DNA of 64,000 bases from Janibacter sp. HTCC2649 (GTDB lineage: Bacteria; Actinomycetota; Actinomycetes; Actinomycetales; Dermatophilaceae), in contig NZ_CH672413.1 in the NCBI RefSeq assembly GCF_000152705.1, positions 3,314,862 through 3,378,861 on the forward strand, written 5' to 3'. The stretch's first letter is position 1. Every line of letters begins with the position of its first letter. Made by a program: the position numbers and the translations under genes. The notes under the pieces are model-generated. The model searched no databases. It was not told the DNA's origin and saw only the letters and a program-made list of their open reading frames with translations. This document shows positions 26,134 to 34,252 of the stretch, piece after piece.

Positions 26134-26173
26134 ACAGATCCCGTATGCCGGGCGGCCGGCATACGGGATCTGT
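26134..26173. terminator. Hairpin made of two opposed GTATGCCG motifs after phoU
   Basis: An 18-bp perfect stem (26134-26151 with 26156-26173) surrounds a GCGG loop. The stem contains GTATGCCGG in one arm and CCGGCATAC in the other. It begins 27 bp past the phoU stop. No T-tract follows on the phoU side. Paired signature words in terminators are known for Haemophilus and Neisseria uptake sequences. Confidence 0.75.
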
Positions 26174-26200
26174 GGTCTTTCGCTGTGCGGGAGGAACGCG

Positions 26201-26908
26201 TCAGGAGGGTGTGGGCTCCGGTCGGACCTCGTCGTCCTCGGCGTCCTCATGGCTCGCTTCGCTCTCGGCGCTGTGTTCGCCGGTGACGAGGAAGATGACG
26301 CGACGGGCGACCGAGACGGCGTGGTCGGCGAAGCGCTCGTAGTAGCGCCCGACGAGCGTGAGGTCGACGGTCACTTCGGCCGGCTGGTTCCAGGAGTCCG
26401 AGGCGAGGGCCTCGAACAGGCGACGGTGCAGGTCGTCCATGGCGTCGTCGTCGCGTTCGATCTGCTTGGCGGCCTCGACGTCGCGGGCCGCGATGACGGA
26501 GCCGGCCTTGGTCACGATGCGCTCGGCGACCTGGCCCATCTCGAGGATGATCGAGCGGAGCTCGGCAGGGACGGCAGAGTTCGGGTAGCGCAGCCGCGCG
26601 ACCTTGGCGACGTGGCGGGCGAGGTCACCCATGCGCTCGATGTCGGCGCTCATGCGCATCGACGTGACGACCATGCGCAGGTCGGTGGCAACCGGCTGCT
26701 GCAGGGCCAGGAGGTCGAACGACAACAGGTCGAGCTCTTCGCGCAGCGCGTCGATCTCGGCGTCGGCACCAATGACCGACTCGGCGAGCTGCACGTCTGC
26801 ATCGAGCAGAGCAGTCGTCGCCCGGGACATGGCCGAGCTCGCGAGCCGGGTCATCTCGACCAGCCCCTGCGTGACTCGGTCCAGCTCCTCGTGGAATGCC
26901 TTGCGCAT
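26201..26908 (-). CDS. phoU: Phosphate transport system regulator PhoU
   Basis: PhoU links phosphate uptake to the phosphate two-component system. The 235-residue protein is all helical with two repeats of the PhoU domain. The E/D-rich metal-binding motifs appear around EIDALREELDLLSFDLLA and SADIERMGDLARHVAKVA in the first and ERDDDAMDDLHRRLF and YYERFADHAVSVARR in the second. The acidic C-terminal tail is not conserved. It is divergent from senX3/regX3 with candidate Pho-box repeats between, as in mycobacteria. The pst transporter genes are not in this window. Confidence 0.96.
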   Translation of the reverse strand: MRKAFHEELDRVTQGLVEMTRLASSAMSRATTALLDADVQLAESVIGADAEIDALREELDLLSFDLLALQQPVATDLRMVVTSMRMSADIERMGDLARHVAKVARLRYPNSAVPAELRSIILEMGQVAERIVTKAGSVIAARDVEAAKQIERDDDAMDDLHRRLFEALASDSWNQPAEVTVDLTLVGRYYERFADHAVSVARRVIFLVTGEHSAESEASHEDAEDDEVRPEPTPS

Positions 26909-27000
26909 GAATACCCTCTCGACACAGGTGGCTGGCGCCCTCCGGCCCGGCGGGCACGCGGACTAGGGCGCCCGTCTTCGTCGGCAGCGTGACACGGGGT

Positions 27001-27029
27001 GATGAATTCCCGCCAGCGCCAAGGTGAAC
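27001..27029 (-). promoter_or_regulatory. Candidate Pho-box repeats between phoU and senX3
   Basis: On the minus strand GTTCACC (27029-27023) and ATTCATC (27007-27001) are spaced 22 bp apart, equal to two 11-bp units of the direct repeat bound by RegX3/PhoP-type regulators. The unit between is poor. A plus-strand GGTTCATTC lies at 27072. Confidence 0.35.
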
Positions 27030-27090
27030 ATCTGCCTGCTGCCCCCCACTGGCCACCCGCGAGTGGGTCTGGGTTCATTCCCCGTCCGTC

Positions 27091-27096
27091 TACGCT
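27091..27096 (+). promoter_or_regulatory. Leaderless-type -10 box of senX3
   Basis: TACGCT lies 6 nt before GTG 27103. Confidence 0.6.
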
Positions 27097-27102
27097 GATC
27101 TG

Positions 27103-28287
27103 GTGGATGCGACGCTCGCAGGAATCGTGGGTGGCGGCCTGGGACTCGTCATCGGTGCCGTGGCCGTCGCTGCCAGTCGGCTCAGCGAACGCAAACTGAC
27201 GACGATCCCGCCCAGCGCGCCGCCGCCTTTGCCTTCCGGCGTGAGCGATGTGCTCGCCGTCCTCAAGTCGATCGCCATCGTCCTGGACTCCTCGGACGCC
27301 GTCGTCAACAACTCCGCATCTGCCGTGAGCTACGGACTCGTGCGTCACGGCGAGCTCGTCCACACCGAGCTGCGCCAGCTCGCTCGACAAGTGCGACGTG
27401 ACGGTGAGATCCGCGAGGTGGAGCTCGAGCTCTCGCGCGGCTTCGGCACGACGACCAACACGCTGATGACGGCACGAGTCGCCCCGCTCGGCGCACCCCA
27501 CATCCTCATCCTGGCCGAGGACCACACCCACGCCCGCCGGGTCGAGGAGGTGCGCCGTGACTTCGTCGCCAACGTGTCGCACGAGCTCAAGACCCCGGTC
27601 GGTGGCATCGCCCTGCTCGCCGAGGCCGTCCTCGATGCCCGCGACGATCCCGAAGCGGTGTCACGCTTCGCGGCGCGCATCCAGGTCGAGTCCACGCGCC
27701 TGACCCGCCTCGTCAAGGAGATCGTCGACCTCTCCCGGCTCCAGGTCGCCGACACCCTCCACGAGCCCGAACTCGTGCAGATCCCGCAGGTCGTCGCGGA
27801 GGCGGTCGACCGAGTGCGCGTCGCAGCCGAGGCCCGGCAGATCACGCTCGAGGCGGTGGCCGACGAGCGCGCCTCCGTCTTCGGTGACACCGAGCTCCTC
27901 GCGACCGCCGTCGCCAACCTCGTCTCCAACGCCGTCAACTACTCCGAGCAGGGCACCCGGGTCGCCGTGGCTGCCCGCCGGGTGGGCGACACCATCGAGA
28001 TCACCGTCTCCGACCAGGGGCAGGGCATCCCGGCCACCGAGCAGAGCCGCATCTTCGAACGCTTCTATCGCGTCGACGCCGCGCGCTCGCGAGCAACCGG
28101 CGGCACCGGCCTCGGCCTCGCCATCGTCAAGCACGTCTGCGCGACCCACGGCGGCGACGTGTCGGTGTGGAGTGAAGAGGGCCACGGCTCCACCTTCACC
28201 ATGAGACTTCCTGCTGCGTCCGACCGGGCTGCGGCAGACTCCGATCGGCACACGGTCGGCAGAGCACAAGGAGAAACCCCAGGATGA
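27103..28287 (+). CDS. senX3: Sensor histidine kinase SenX3
   Basis: SenX3 phosphorylates RegX3 when phosphate is scarce. The 394 residues start with one membrane segment (about 4-22). A degenerate PAS-like region follows at about 50-150, then the HisKA helix with the phospho-histidine in VSHELKTPVGGIALLAE. The ATPase domain has the N box (ANLVSNAVNYS), G1 box (SDQGQGIP) and G2 box (GGTGLGLAIVKH). The stop overlaps regX3 by four bases (ATGA). It is divergent from phoU. A TACGCT box 6 nt before the GTG suggests a leaderless transcript. Confidence 0.95.
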   Translation: MDATLAGIVGGGLGLVIGAVAVAASRLSERKLTTIPPSAPPPLPSGVSDVLAVLKSIAIVLDSSDAVVNNSASAVSYGLVRHGELVHTELRQLARQVRRDGEIREVELELSRGFGTTTNTLMTARVAPLGAPHILILAEDHTHARRVEEVRRDFVANVSHELKTPVGGIALLAEAVLDARDDPEAVSRFAARIQVESTRLTRLVKEIVDLSRLQVADTLHEPELVQIPQVVAEAVDRVRVAAEARQITLEAVADERASVFGDTELLATAVANLVSNAVNYSEQGTRVAVAARRVGDTIEITVSDQGQGIPATEQSRIFERFYRVDAARSRATGGTGLGLAIVKHVCATHGGDVSVWSEEGHGSTFTMRLPAASDRAAADSDRHTVGRAQGETPG

Positions 28288-28964
28288 CCCGCATTCTCGT
28301 CGTCGAGGACGAAGTGTCCTTCTCCGATCCCCTGTCCTACCTCCTGCGCAAGGAGGGCTACGAAGTGAGCGTCGCCGAGAACGGCAACGACGCCCTCACC
28401 GAGTTCGACAGCGGCGGCGCGGACCTCGTGCTCCTCGACCTCATGCTTCCGGGCCTTTCAGGCGTGGACGTATGCCGTGCGCTCCGGCAGCGCTCCAACG
28501 TTCCGGTCATCATGCTGACCGCCAAGGACAGCGAGATCGACAAGGTCGTCGGGCTCGAACTCGGCGCCGACGACTACGTGACCAAGCCCTATTCGTCGCG
28601 CGAGCTCCTCGCCCGCATCAAGGCTGTCCTGCGTCGACTCAGCGAGCCCGAAGAGCTGCTCCCGACCACCCTTGAGGCGGGCCCGGTGCGGATGGACGTC
28701 GAGCGCCACGTCGTCACCGTGGGCGGTGCCGCGACCCAGCTGCCGCTCAAGGAGTTCGAGCTGCTCGAGATGCTGCTGCGCAACACCGGCCGCGTCCTCA
28801 CCCGCATGCAGCTCATCGACCGGGTGTGGGGCAGCGACTACGTCGGTGACACCAAGACCCTCGACGTCCACGTGAAGCGGCTGCGCGCCAAGGTCGAGCC
28901 CGACCCGGCAGCGCCCAAGCACATCGTCACCGTGCGCGGACTCGGCTACAAGTTCGAAGCCTGA
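28284..28964 (+). CDS. regX3: Response regulator RegX3
   Basis: RegX3 controls phosphate-starvation genes after phosphorylation by SenX3. The 226-residue protein has a full receiver domain: acidic pair in VVEDEVSF, phosphoacceptor Asp in LVLLDLMLPG near residue 52, Thr in MLTAKD, Lys in YVTKPYS. It is joined to an OmpR-type winged helix (KEFELLEMLLRNTGRVLTR, TLDVHVKRLRAKVE). The ATG overlaps the senX3 stop. A 23-bp perfect inverted repeat starts 12 bp past its stop. Confidence 0.96.
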   Translation: MTRILVVEDEVSFSDPLSYLLRKEGYEVSVAENGNDALTEFDSGGADLVLLDLMLPGLSGVDVCRALRQRSNVPVIMLTAKDSEIDKVVGLELGADDYVTKPYSSRELLARIKAVLRRLSEPEELLPTTLEAGPVRMDVERHVVTVGGAATQLPLKEFELLEMLLRNTGRVLTRMQLIDRVWGSDYVGDTKTLDVHVKRLRAKVEPDPAAPKHIVTVRGLGYKFEA

Positions 28965-28976
28965 CGCATTCGATCC

Positions 28977-29047
28977 GACTTCGTGCCCGAGACGGACACG
29001 TCGTTCCGCGCGAAGCGCGCCCTTGTGTCCGTCTCGGGCACGAAGTC
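28977..29047. repeat. CTTCGTGCCC-family inverted repeat (copy D)
   Basis: Two 23-nt arms (28977-28999 and 29025-29047) are perfectly complementary, beginning GACTTCGTGCCC. The 25-nt spacer contains its own small palindrome GCGCGAAGCGCGC. It lies between the convergent regX3 and lipoprotein genes. Confidence 0.85.
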
Positions 29048-29125
29048 GCTGTCGCGGGCAAGCCAAGAGCCCACCGGCGCGCGATCGCGCTCGGTGGGCT
29101 CACGGCATACGGGGCCGTTCTGGGA

Positions 29126-29626
29126 TCAAGGGGTGGCGCTGGACGACGGGCTCGGCTTGTCTCCGGAGTAGTAGCCGTTCGAGGGCAGCACCGGGACGGT
29201 CACGACGTTCTGGCCCGTGGCTTCAGTGATGACCTGGAGCTGGAGGACATCGCCGGGCGAGACGGTCACCTTGGGGAGGGTGGCTGATTCGCCCTCGCCG
29301 AGGGTGACCGAGGAGTGTCGGCCGACCATGAGCTGGGGGCCGGCCGCGCCATCGGTCCCGAACGCGACGGCGATGTCCTCGTCGCTCGAGTTGACGAGCT
29401 GGCCCACGATGTTGCCGGGGGCGTCCTTGGCGTCGGAGATGACGAGCACACCGCGCACGTCGAGGTCACCGAACGTCGCGTCGACACCGTCCGATGCCTG
29501 ATAGGGCACGTCGGTCTGCACCGGCGAGAACACGGCGCAGCCACCGAGGAGAGTGGTGCCGAGGGCAGCGGCCGCAAGGGCAGCGCGCAGGCGATGGCGG
29601 GGAGTGGTCACTGGTGCGGTCGTCAC
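29126..29626 (-). CDS. Hypothetical lipoprotein
   Basis: The protein is probably anchored outside the membrane by a lipidated cysteine. A signal sequence (RLRAALAAAALGTTLLGGC) ends in the lipobox L-G-G-C near residue 28. The 140-residue mature domain is beta-rich (VTLGEGESATLPKVTVSPGDV) and ends in a Ser/Pro-rich tail. It resembles actinobacterial lipoproteins of unknown role, possibly copper-chaperone-like folds, but no metal-binding Met/His motif is visible. The GTG at 29626 is chosen because a TACGCT box lies 7 nt upstream. The longer frame to 29728 lacks support. Confidence 0.8.
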   Translation of the reverse strand: MTTAPVTTPRHRLRAALAAAALGTTLLGGCAVFSPVQTDVPYQASDGVDATFGDLDVRGVLVISDAKDAPGNIVGQLVNSSDEDIAVAFGTDGAAGPQLMVGRHSSVTLGEGESATLPKVTVSPGDVLQLQVITEATGQNVVTVPVLPSNGYYSGDKPSPSSSATP

Positions 29627-29633
29627 GGGGGAC

Positions 29634-29639
29634 AGCGTA
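29634..29639 (-). promoter_or_regulatory. Leaderless-type -10 box of the lipoprotein gene
   Basis: TACGCT on the minus strand lies 7 nt before GTG 29626 and decides that start. Confidence 0.6.
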
Positions 29640-29859
29640 GCGAGCGCCGCCCACCACCGTGCGCACAGTGGTGGTGACAACCGGCGCCCGGTCGCACCTT
29701 CCGCTCCGCACAGGCACGGTAATGGCAATGTGTCAAGACCCAGTTTCGGTGCCTGCCAACGGTTTTCACCGTTCTGACCTGCGGGTATGCCGTCATCGTC
29801 GATTCCGCGTGTCGCTCTCGGCGTGTTAAACTGGGGGTCGCGAAAGGGGCAAGTTGCAT

Positions 29860-30342
29860 ATGGTTTTCAAGGTCGGCGAAACGGTCGTGTACCCCCACCA
29901 CGGGGCTGCGCGCATCGAAGAGATCAACAAGCGCACCATCAAGGGCGTTGAGAGGCTGTACCTGAAGCTCAAGGTGGCCCAAGGAGACCTCGTCATCGAG
30001 GTTCCCGCCGAGAACTGTGACCTGGTCGGCGTGCGTGACGTCGTCGACAAGGCCGGCCTCGAGAAGGTCTTCGAAGTGCTTCGGGCCCCATTTGCCGAGG
30101 AGCCGACCAACTGGTCGCGCCGCTTCAAGGCCAACCTCGAGAAGCTCGCTTCCGGCGACGTCATCAAGGTCGCAGAGGTCGTTCGTGACCTCTGGCGCCG
30201 CGACAAGGACCGCGGTCTGTCCGCCGGCGAGAAGCGCATGCTCTCCAAGGCACGCCAGATCCTCGTGTCCGAGCTGGCTCTGGCCGAGAAGACCGACGAG
30301 GAAAAGGCAGAGACCATCCTCGACGAGGTCCTCGCGTCCTGA
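29860..30342 (+). CDS. carD: CarD-family transcription regulator
   Basis: CarD binds the beta subunit of RNA polymerase and the upstream edge of the -10 element, stabilising open complexes at rRNA and many other promoters. The 160-residue protein has the N-terminal Tudor-like polymerase-interaction domain ([20 protein letters not shown]). The helical DNA-binding domain contains the conserved tryptophan in [13 protein letters not shown]. The ATG at 29860 has AAGGGG about 10 nt upstream and a TAAACT box at 29827. ispD follows in the same frame 12 nt after the CarD stop. Confidence 0.96.
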   Translation: MVFKVGETVVYPHHGAARIEEINKRTIKGVERLYLKLKVAQGDLVIEVPAENCDLVGVRDVVDKAGLEKVFEVLRAPFAEEPTNWSRRFKANLEKLASGDVIKVAEVVRDLWRRDKDRGLSAGEKRMLSKARQILVSELALAEKTDEEKAETILDEVLAS

Positions 30343-30354
30343 TCGGCTGCTGAC

Positions 30355-31026
30355 ATCAGGGTCGGCATCATCCTCGTTGCTGCTGGACAGGGCACGAGGC
30401 TTGGGGCAACGCAGCCCAAGGCATTCGTCCGCGTCGCGGGCGTCACGCTGATCGAGCACGCGGTCACTCGCGCGTTCGAAGCTGCCGACACCTCTCAGAT
30501 CGTCATCGTCGCGCCCGCTTCCCATCTCCGGGAGGCGGGCGCGCTCGTGTCTGCCCACCCACGTGCCACTGACGTCAGCGTGGTTGCGGGTGGCGCCGAG
30601 CGGACCCACTCCGTCTCCGCCGGGCTCGCTGCCCTGCACGAGGACATCGGCATCGTGCTCGTCCACGACGCAGCCCGGTGCCTGGCGCCGGCTGAGCTCT
30701 TCGACCGACTCGTGGTGGCCGTGCGTGCCGGTCACGACGCGGTCGTGCCGGGGCTGCCGGTCACCGACACGATCAAGCAGGTCGACGAGCAGGGCCAGGT
30801 GGTCGCGACCCCGAACCGTTCCAGCCTGCGGGCCATCCAGACCCCCCAGGCCTTCCGCCGCGCGCTGCTCGCCCGGGCCCACGCCTCCGGGCTCGAGGCC
30901 ACCGACGACGCGGCCCTCGTCGAAGGCCTTGGGGTCCCCGTGACGGTGATCGACGGCGATGACCTCGCCTTCAAGGTGACCACTCAGTCCGACCTCGAGC
31001 GGGCCGGCCGTATCCTCGGCTCGTGA
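30355..31026 (+). CDS. ispD: 2-C-methyl-D-erythritol 4-phosphate cytidylyltransferase, unusual start
   Basis: IspD makes CDP-methylerythritol in the MEP isoprenoid pathway. The CTP-binding motif (AAGQGTRLGATQPKAF) begins eight residues into the frame, and the later motifs SLRAIQTPQAF and TDDAALVE are intact. Between the CarD stop (30340-30342) and this motif there is no ATG, GTG, TTG or CTG in frame. The codons run TCG GCT GCT GAC ATC AGG GTC GGC. The natural start position is the ATC at 30355, which would give a normal Arg-Val-Gly-Ile N-terminus. The first ordinary start, GTG 30547, would remove the nucleotide-binding loop. So it uses a non-standard start, or there is a base error. Confidence 0.85.
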   Translation: MRVGIILVAAGQGTRLGATQPKAFVRVAGVTLIEHAVTRAFEAADTSQIVIVAPASHLREAGALVSAHPRATDVSVVAGGAERTHSVSAGLAALHEDIGIVLVHDAARCLAPAELFDRLVVAVRAGHDAVVPGLPVTDTIKQVDEQGQVVATPNRSSLRAIQTPQAFRRALLARAHASGLEATDDAALVEGLGVPVTVIDGDDLAFKVTTQSDLERAGRILGS

Positions 31027-31793
31027 GCCAGAGACCCGTCGCCCTTGTCACCGGAGGCGGCACCGGCATCGGTGCTGCCATCACCCGTCGCCTCGTCAAG
31101 GACGGGTATGACGTGATCGTGGCCGGACGTCGACCCGACCGGCTCGAGTCGGTGGCCACCCTGCTCGGTGACGCTGTCACTGCAGTGCGCCTCGATGTCA
31201 CCGACGAGCACAGCGTCGACTCGGTCATCTCCTCCGTCGAGCGGCTCGACCTGCTCGTCAACAACGCCGGTGGCGCCCTCGGTCTGAGCTCGGTGGAGAA
31301 GGCTGACCTCGATGAGTGGCAGGCGATGTACGAGACCAACGTGCTGGGCACCGTCCGCATGACCCAGGCGGCACTGCCCCTGCTGCGTGACTCGGCCCGC
31401 GGCACCATCGTCAACGTCAGCTCCATCGCGGGGGAACGCGTCTATCCCGGCGGAGGCGGCTACACGGCGGCCAAGCATGGCCAGTCCGTCGTCTCGGAGA
31501 CCCTCCGGCTCGAGCTCAACGGCTCGCACGTGCGCGTCATCGAGATCCGTCCCGGCATGGTGCAGACCGAAGAGTTCTCACTGACCCGCCTCCACGGCGA
31601 CCAGGCCGCGGCCAACAAGGTCTATGAAGGCGTCGACCGCCCCCTCATCGCCGACGACGTCGCGGCCTGCGTCGCCTTTGCCGTCGGCCTGCCCCAGCAC
31701 GTCAACATCGACACCCTCGTCGTCAAGCCGGTGGCCCAGGCAGCCCCGCACCTCCTGCACCGCGGCTCCATCGACTGGCGGGACGGGTCATGA
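31023..31793 (+). CDS. SDR family NAD(P)-dependent oxidoreductase
   Basis: Classical short-chain dehydrogenase of 256 residues. The cofactor loop is TGGGTGIG near residue 11, NNAGG lies near residue 81, and the catalytic Ser in NVSSIAGE is followed by Tyr-x3-Lys in GYTAAKHGQ. The basic residues GRRPDR after strand 2 suggest NADP preference. It overlaps ispD (GTGA) and ispF (ATGA), so it is translated inside the isoprenoid operon. Its closest general type is YdfG/serine-3-dehydrogenase-like, and its substrate is not deducible. Placement between ispD and ispF may be chance or a real MEP-linked role. Confidence 0.88.
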   Translation: MSQRPVALVTGGGTGIGAAITRRLVKDGYDVIVAGRRPDRLESVATLLGDAVTAVRLDVTDEHSVDSVISSVERLDLLVNNAGGALGLSSVEKADLDEWQAMYETNVLGTVRMTQAALPLLRDSARGTIVNVSSIAGERVYPGGGGYTAAKHGQSVVSETLRLELNGSHVRVIEIRPGMVQTEEFSLTRLHGDQAAANKVYEGVDRPLIADDVAACVAFAVGLPQHVNIDTLVVKPVAQAAPHLLHRGSIDWRDGS

Positions 31794-32284
31794 CCCGAGC
31801 GGCGCTGCCGCGCACCGGTGTCGGCGTCGACGTGCATGCGTTGGCTCCCGAGGGTTCAGAGCGTGAGCTCTGGGTCGCCGGTCTGCTCTGGCCGGGGGAG
31901 CGTGGTCTCGACGGCCACTCCGACGCCGACGTCGCAGCCCACGCAGCGTGCGACGCGTTGTTCTCGGCTGCAGGCATCGGAGACCTCGGTCAGCACTTCG
32001 GCACGGGCCGCCCCGAGCTCGCCGGGGCCTCGGGCGTCACCCTGCTCGAAGAGGCCGCGCGACTCGTCCGCGAGGCCGGCTTCGAGATCGGCAACGTCGC
32101 CGTGCAGGTCATCGGCAACCGACCCAAGGTCGGCACCCGGCGGGCGGAGGCCGAGAAGGCCCTCTCTGACGCGTGCGGCGCGCCGGTGTCCGTGAGTGGC
32201 ACGACCACTGACGGCCTCGGACTCGCCGGCCGTGGCGAGGGAGTTGCCGCCATTGCGACGGCTCTCATCGTCTCCACCGACTGA
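31790..32284 (+). CDS. ispF: 2-C-methyl-D-erythritol 2,4-cyclodiphosphate synthase
   Basis: IspF cyclises CDP-methylerythritol phosphate in the MEP pathway. The 164-residue protein shows the metal-binding GVGVDVHAL motif with Asp and His near residue 14, the second histidine in [10 protein letters not shown], and the conserved Thr-Thr in SGTTTDGLG. It overlaps the SDR gene by ATGA. ispD, the SDR gene and ispF therefore form one translationally coupled unit behind carD. A TTGCGCAATAAGTCG palindrome follows the stop by 6 bp. Confidence 0.95.
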   Translation: MTRAALPRTGVGVDVHALAPEGSERELWVAGLLWPGERGLDGHSDADVAAHAACDALFSAAGIGDLGQHFGTGRPELAGASGVTLLEEAARLVREAGFEIGNVAVQVIGNRPKVGTRRAEAEKALSDACGAPVSVSGTTTDGLGLAGRGEGVAAIATALIVSTD

Positions 32285-32290
32285 CCCAAC

Positions 32291-32355
32291 CCGACTTATT
32301 GCGCAATCCGCCGGGAGGAGCGCAGCGGGGGACGACGGATTGCGCAATAAGTCGG
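32291..32355. repeat. Inverted repeat, TTGCGCAATAAGTCG family
   Basis: The 20-nt arms 32291-32310 and 32336-32355 are perfectly complementary (CCGACTTATTGCGCAATCCG). It shares TTGCGCAATAAGTCG with the repeat after the ATP-grasp ligase at 6892-6997. It lies just after ispF and probably ends that operon. Confidence 0.8.
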
Positions 32356-32426
32356 GGCAGGCAAGGTGCTCCGGTTGCGCGACGTGGGCGACCGCCTAGA
32401 GTCAGGGAAGACCAATGGAGGGGAAC

Positions 32427-33515
32427 ATGCCGCAAACCGTCAAGGGTGTCATCGCCCGCGCGAAGGGCGCCGACGTCGAGCTCGTCGACATCGTCGTGCC
32501 CGACCCCGGGCCGGGAGAGGCCGTCGTCCAGGTGCAGTCCTGCGGCGTGTGCCACACCGACCTGCACTACCGCGAGGGCGGGATCAACGACGAGTTCCCG
32601 TTCCTGCTCGGCCACGAGGCTGCAGGAGTGGTCGAGGCGGTCGGCGAGGGAGTCACCGAGGTCGCTCCCGGTGACTTCGTCATCCTCAACTGGCGAGCCG
32701 TCTGCGGCCAGTGCCGCGCGTGCGCCAAGGGCAAGCCCTGGTACTGCTTCAACACCCACAACGCCAAGCAGAAGATGACCCTGACCGACGGCACCGAGCT
32801 CAGCCCGGCGCTCGGCATCGGTGCGTTCATCGAGAAGACGCTCGTCGCCGCCGGCCAGTGCACCAAGGTCGACGCGGATGCTGACGCGGCCGCCGTGGGA
32901 CTGCTCGGGTGTGGCGTCATGGCTGGCTTCGGTGCCGCGGTCAACACCGGTGGTGTCGGTCGCGGTGACTCAGTGGCCGTCATCGGTTGCGGCGGCGTGG
33001 GCAACGCCGCCATCGCCGGGGCTTCCGTCGCCGGCGCGACCACCGTCATCGCCGTGGACGTCGATGACCGCAAGCTCGAGGGCGCGAAGAAGTTCGGCGC
33101 CACCCACACCGTCAACGGGAAGACCGAGGACGTCGTCGAGCGCATCCGCGAGCTCACCGGTGGCCACGGAGCCGACGTCGTCGTCGAGGCCGTGGGGCGC
33201 CCCGAGACCTATGAGCAGGCGTTCTATGCGCGCGACCTCGCCGGAACGGTCGTGCTCGTCGGAGTGCCGACGCCCGACAAGGAGGTGACACTGCCGATGA
33301 TCGAGATCTTCGGTCGCGGGGGAGCCCTCAAGTCCAGCTGGTACGGCGACTGCCTCCCCAGCCGCGACTTCCCGATGCTCGTCGACCTCTATCGCCAAGG
33401 TCGCTTCGACCTCGATGCATTCGTGTCGGAGCGCATCGCGCTCGGCGACGTCGAATCGGCGTTCGAGAAGATGGAACGCGGCGAAGTCCTGCGCTCGGTC
33501 GTGGTGCTGCGATGA
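32427..33515 (+). CDS. mscR: S-(hydroxymethyl)mycothiol dehydrogenase
   Basis: This zinc-dependent medium-chain dehydrogenase oxidises the adduct of formaldehyde and mycothiol and also reduces S-nitrosomycothiol. The 362-residue protein has the catalytic zinc Cys in [11 protein letters not shown] and [15 protein letters not shown]. The structural zinc cysteines are in [15 protein letters not shown], and the NAD site is in [10 protein letters not shown]. The ATG at 32427 follows a strong GGAGGGGAAC site, and a TAGAGT box lies 30 nt upstream, so unlike many neighbours it has a leader. An MBL-fold hydrolase overlaps its stop (ATGA), a pairing typical of this enzyme. Confidence 0.92.
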   Translation: MPQTVKGVIARAKGADVELVDIVVPDPGPGEAVVQVQSCGVCHTDLHYREGGINDEFPFLLGHEAAGVVEAVGEGVTEVAPGDFVILNWRAVCGQCRACAKGKPWYCFNTHNAKQKMTLTDGTELSPALGIGAFIEKTLVAAGQCTKVDADADAAAVGLLGCGVMAGFGAAVNTGGVGRGDSVAVIGCGGVGNAAIAGASVAGATTVIAVDVDDRKLEGAKKFGATHTVNGKTEDVVERIRELTGGHGADVVVEAVGRPETYEQAFYARDLAGTVVLVGVPTPDKEVTLPMIEIFGRGGALKSSWYGDCLPSRDFPMLVDLYRQGRFDLDAFVSERIALGDVESAFEKMERGEVLRSVVVLR

Positions 33516-34192
33516 CGGCCGACACTCCGGCTACTCCCTGGCTGCCCCCCATCGCGCCGTCCCACGGCGGCGTCCGCGTCGACCGCGCCATCACGTCGGG
33601 CACGTTCGAGCTCGACGGCGGCTCCTGGGAGGTCGACAACAACGTCTGGGTCATCGGTGACGAGCGCGAGTGCATCATCATCGACGCCGCCCACGACGCC
33701 GAGGCGATCCTCGCTGCCGTCGGTGGCCGCACTGTCCGCGCCATCTTGCTGACCCACGGCCACAACGACCACGTCAACGTCGCCGACGAGCTCCGGGCGG
33801 CGACCGGGGCGCTCGTCCACCTACACCCTGAAGGCCGTGTGGTCTGGGCCCTCAGCCAGGACGGCGCCCCCGACGCGATCCTGGCCGACGGGCAGGAGTT
33901 CCACGTCGGCGACGTCACCCTCCGGGTCCTCCACACGCCGGGTCACTCGCCCGGCGGCTGCTCGTTCCACGCGTCGGCGATGCACGTCGTCTTCACCGGC
34001 GACACGCTCTTCCAGGGCGGGCCGGGTGCCACGGGACGGTCGTTCAGCAACTTCGACCAGATCATCGAGTCGATCCGGACCCGTCTCCTCACCCTTCCGT
34101 CCGGAACGGTCGTCCTCACCGGCCACGGAGATGCGACGACGATCGGCGCCGAGGCACCCCATCTCGACGAGTGGATCGCCCGCGGTCACTGA
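33512..34192 (+). CDS. MBL-fold metallo-hydrolase linked to mscR
   Basis: The 226-residue protein has the metal motif THGHNDH near residue 89, then histidines in [11 protein letters not shown] and the terminal GHGDATTIG, the complete binuclear site of the glyoxalase II-like group. Translational overlap with mscR suggests it hydrolyses S-formylmycothiol, the product of that enzyme, to formate and mycothiol. That role is inferred from the conserved pairing rather than shown by sequence. Ordinary hydroxyacyl-thiol hydrolysis is the alternative. Confidence 0.85.
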   Translation: MTADTPATPWLPPIAPSHGGVRVDRAITSGTFELDGGSWEVDNNVWVIGDERECIIIDAAHDAEAILAAVGGRTVRAILLTHGHNDHVNVADELRAATGALVHLHPEGRVVWALSQDGAPDAILADGQEFHVGDVTLRVLHTPGHSPGGCSFHASAMHVVFTGDTLFQGGPGATGRSFSNFDQIIESIRTRLLTLPSGTVVLTGHGDATTIGAEAPHLDEWIARGH

Positions 34193-34239
34193 CCGAACGA
34201 GGGGTATGCCGGGTGGCGGGGAGCCGCGCTCTGCGCCGG

Positions 34240-34245
34240 TACCCT
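34240..34245 (+). promoter_or_regulatory. Leaderless-type -10 box of cysS
   Basis: TACCCT lies 7 nt before GTG 34253 and only 1 nt before the alternative GTG 34247, which favours the later start. Confidence 0.55.
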
Positions 34246-34252
34246 TGTGCGG

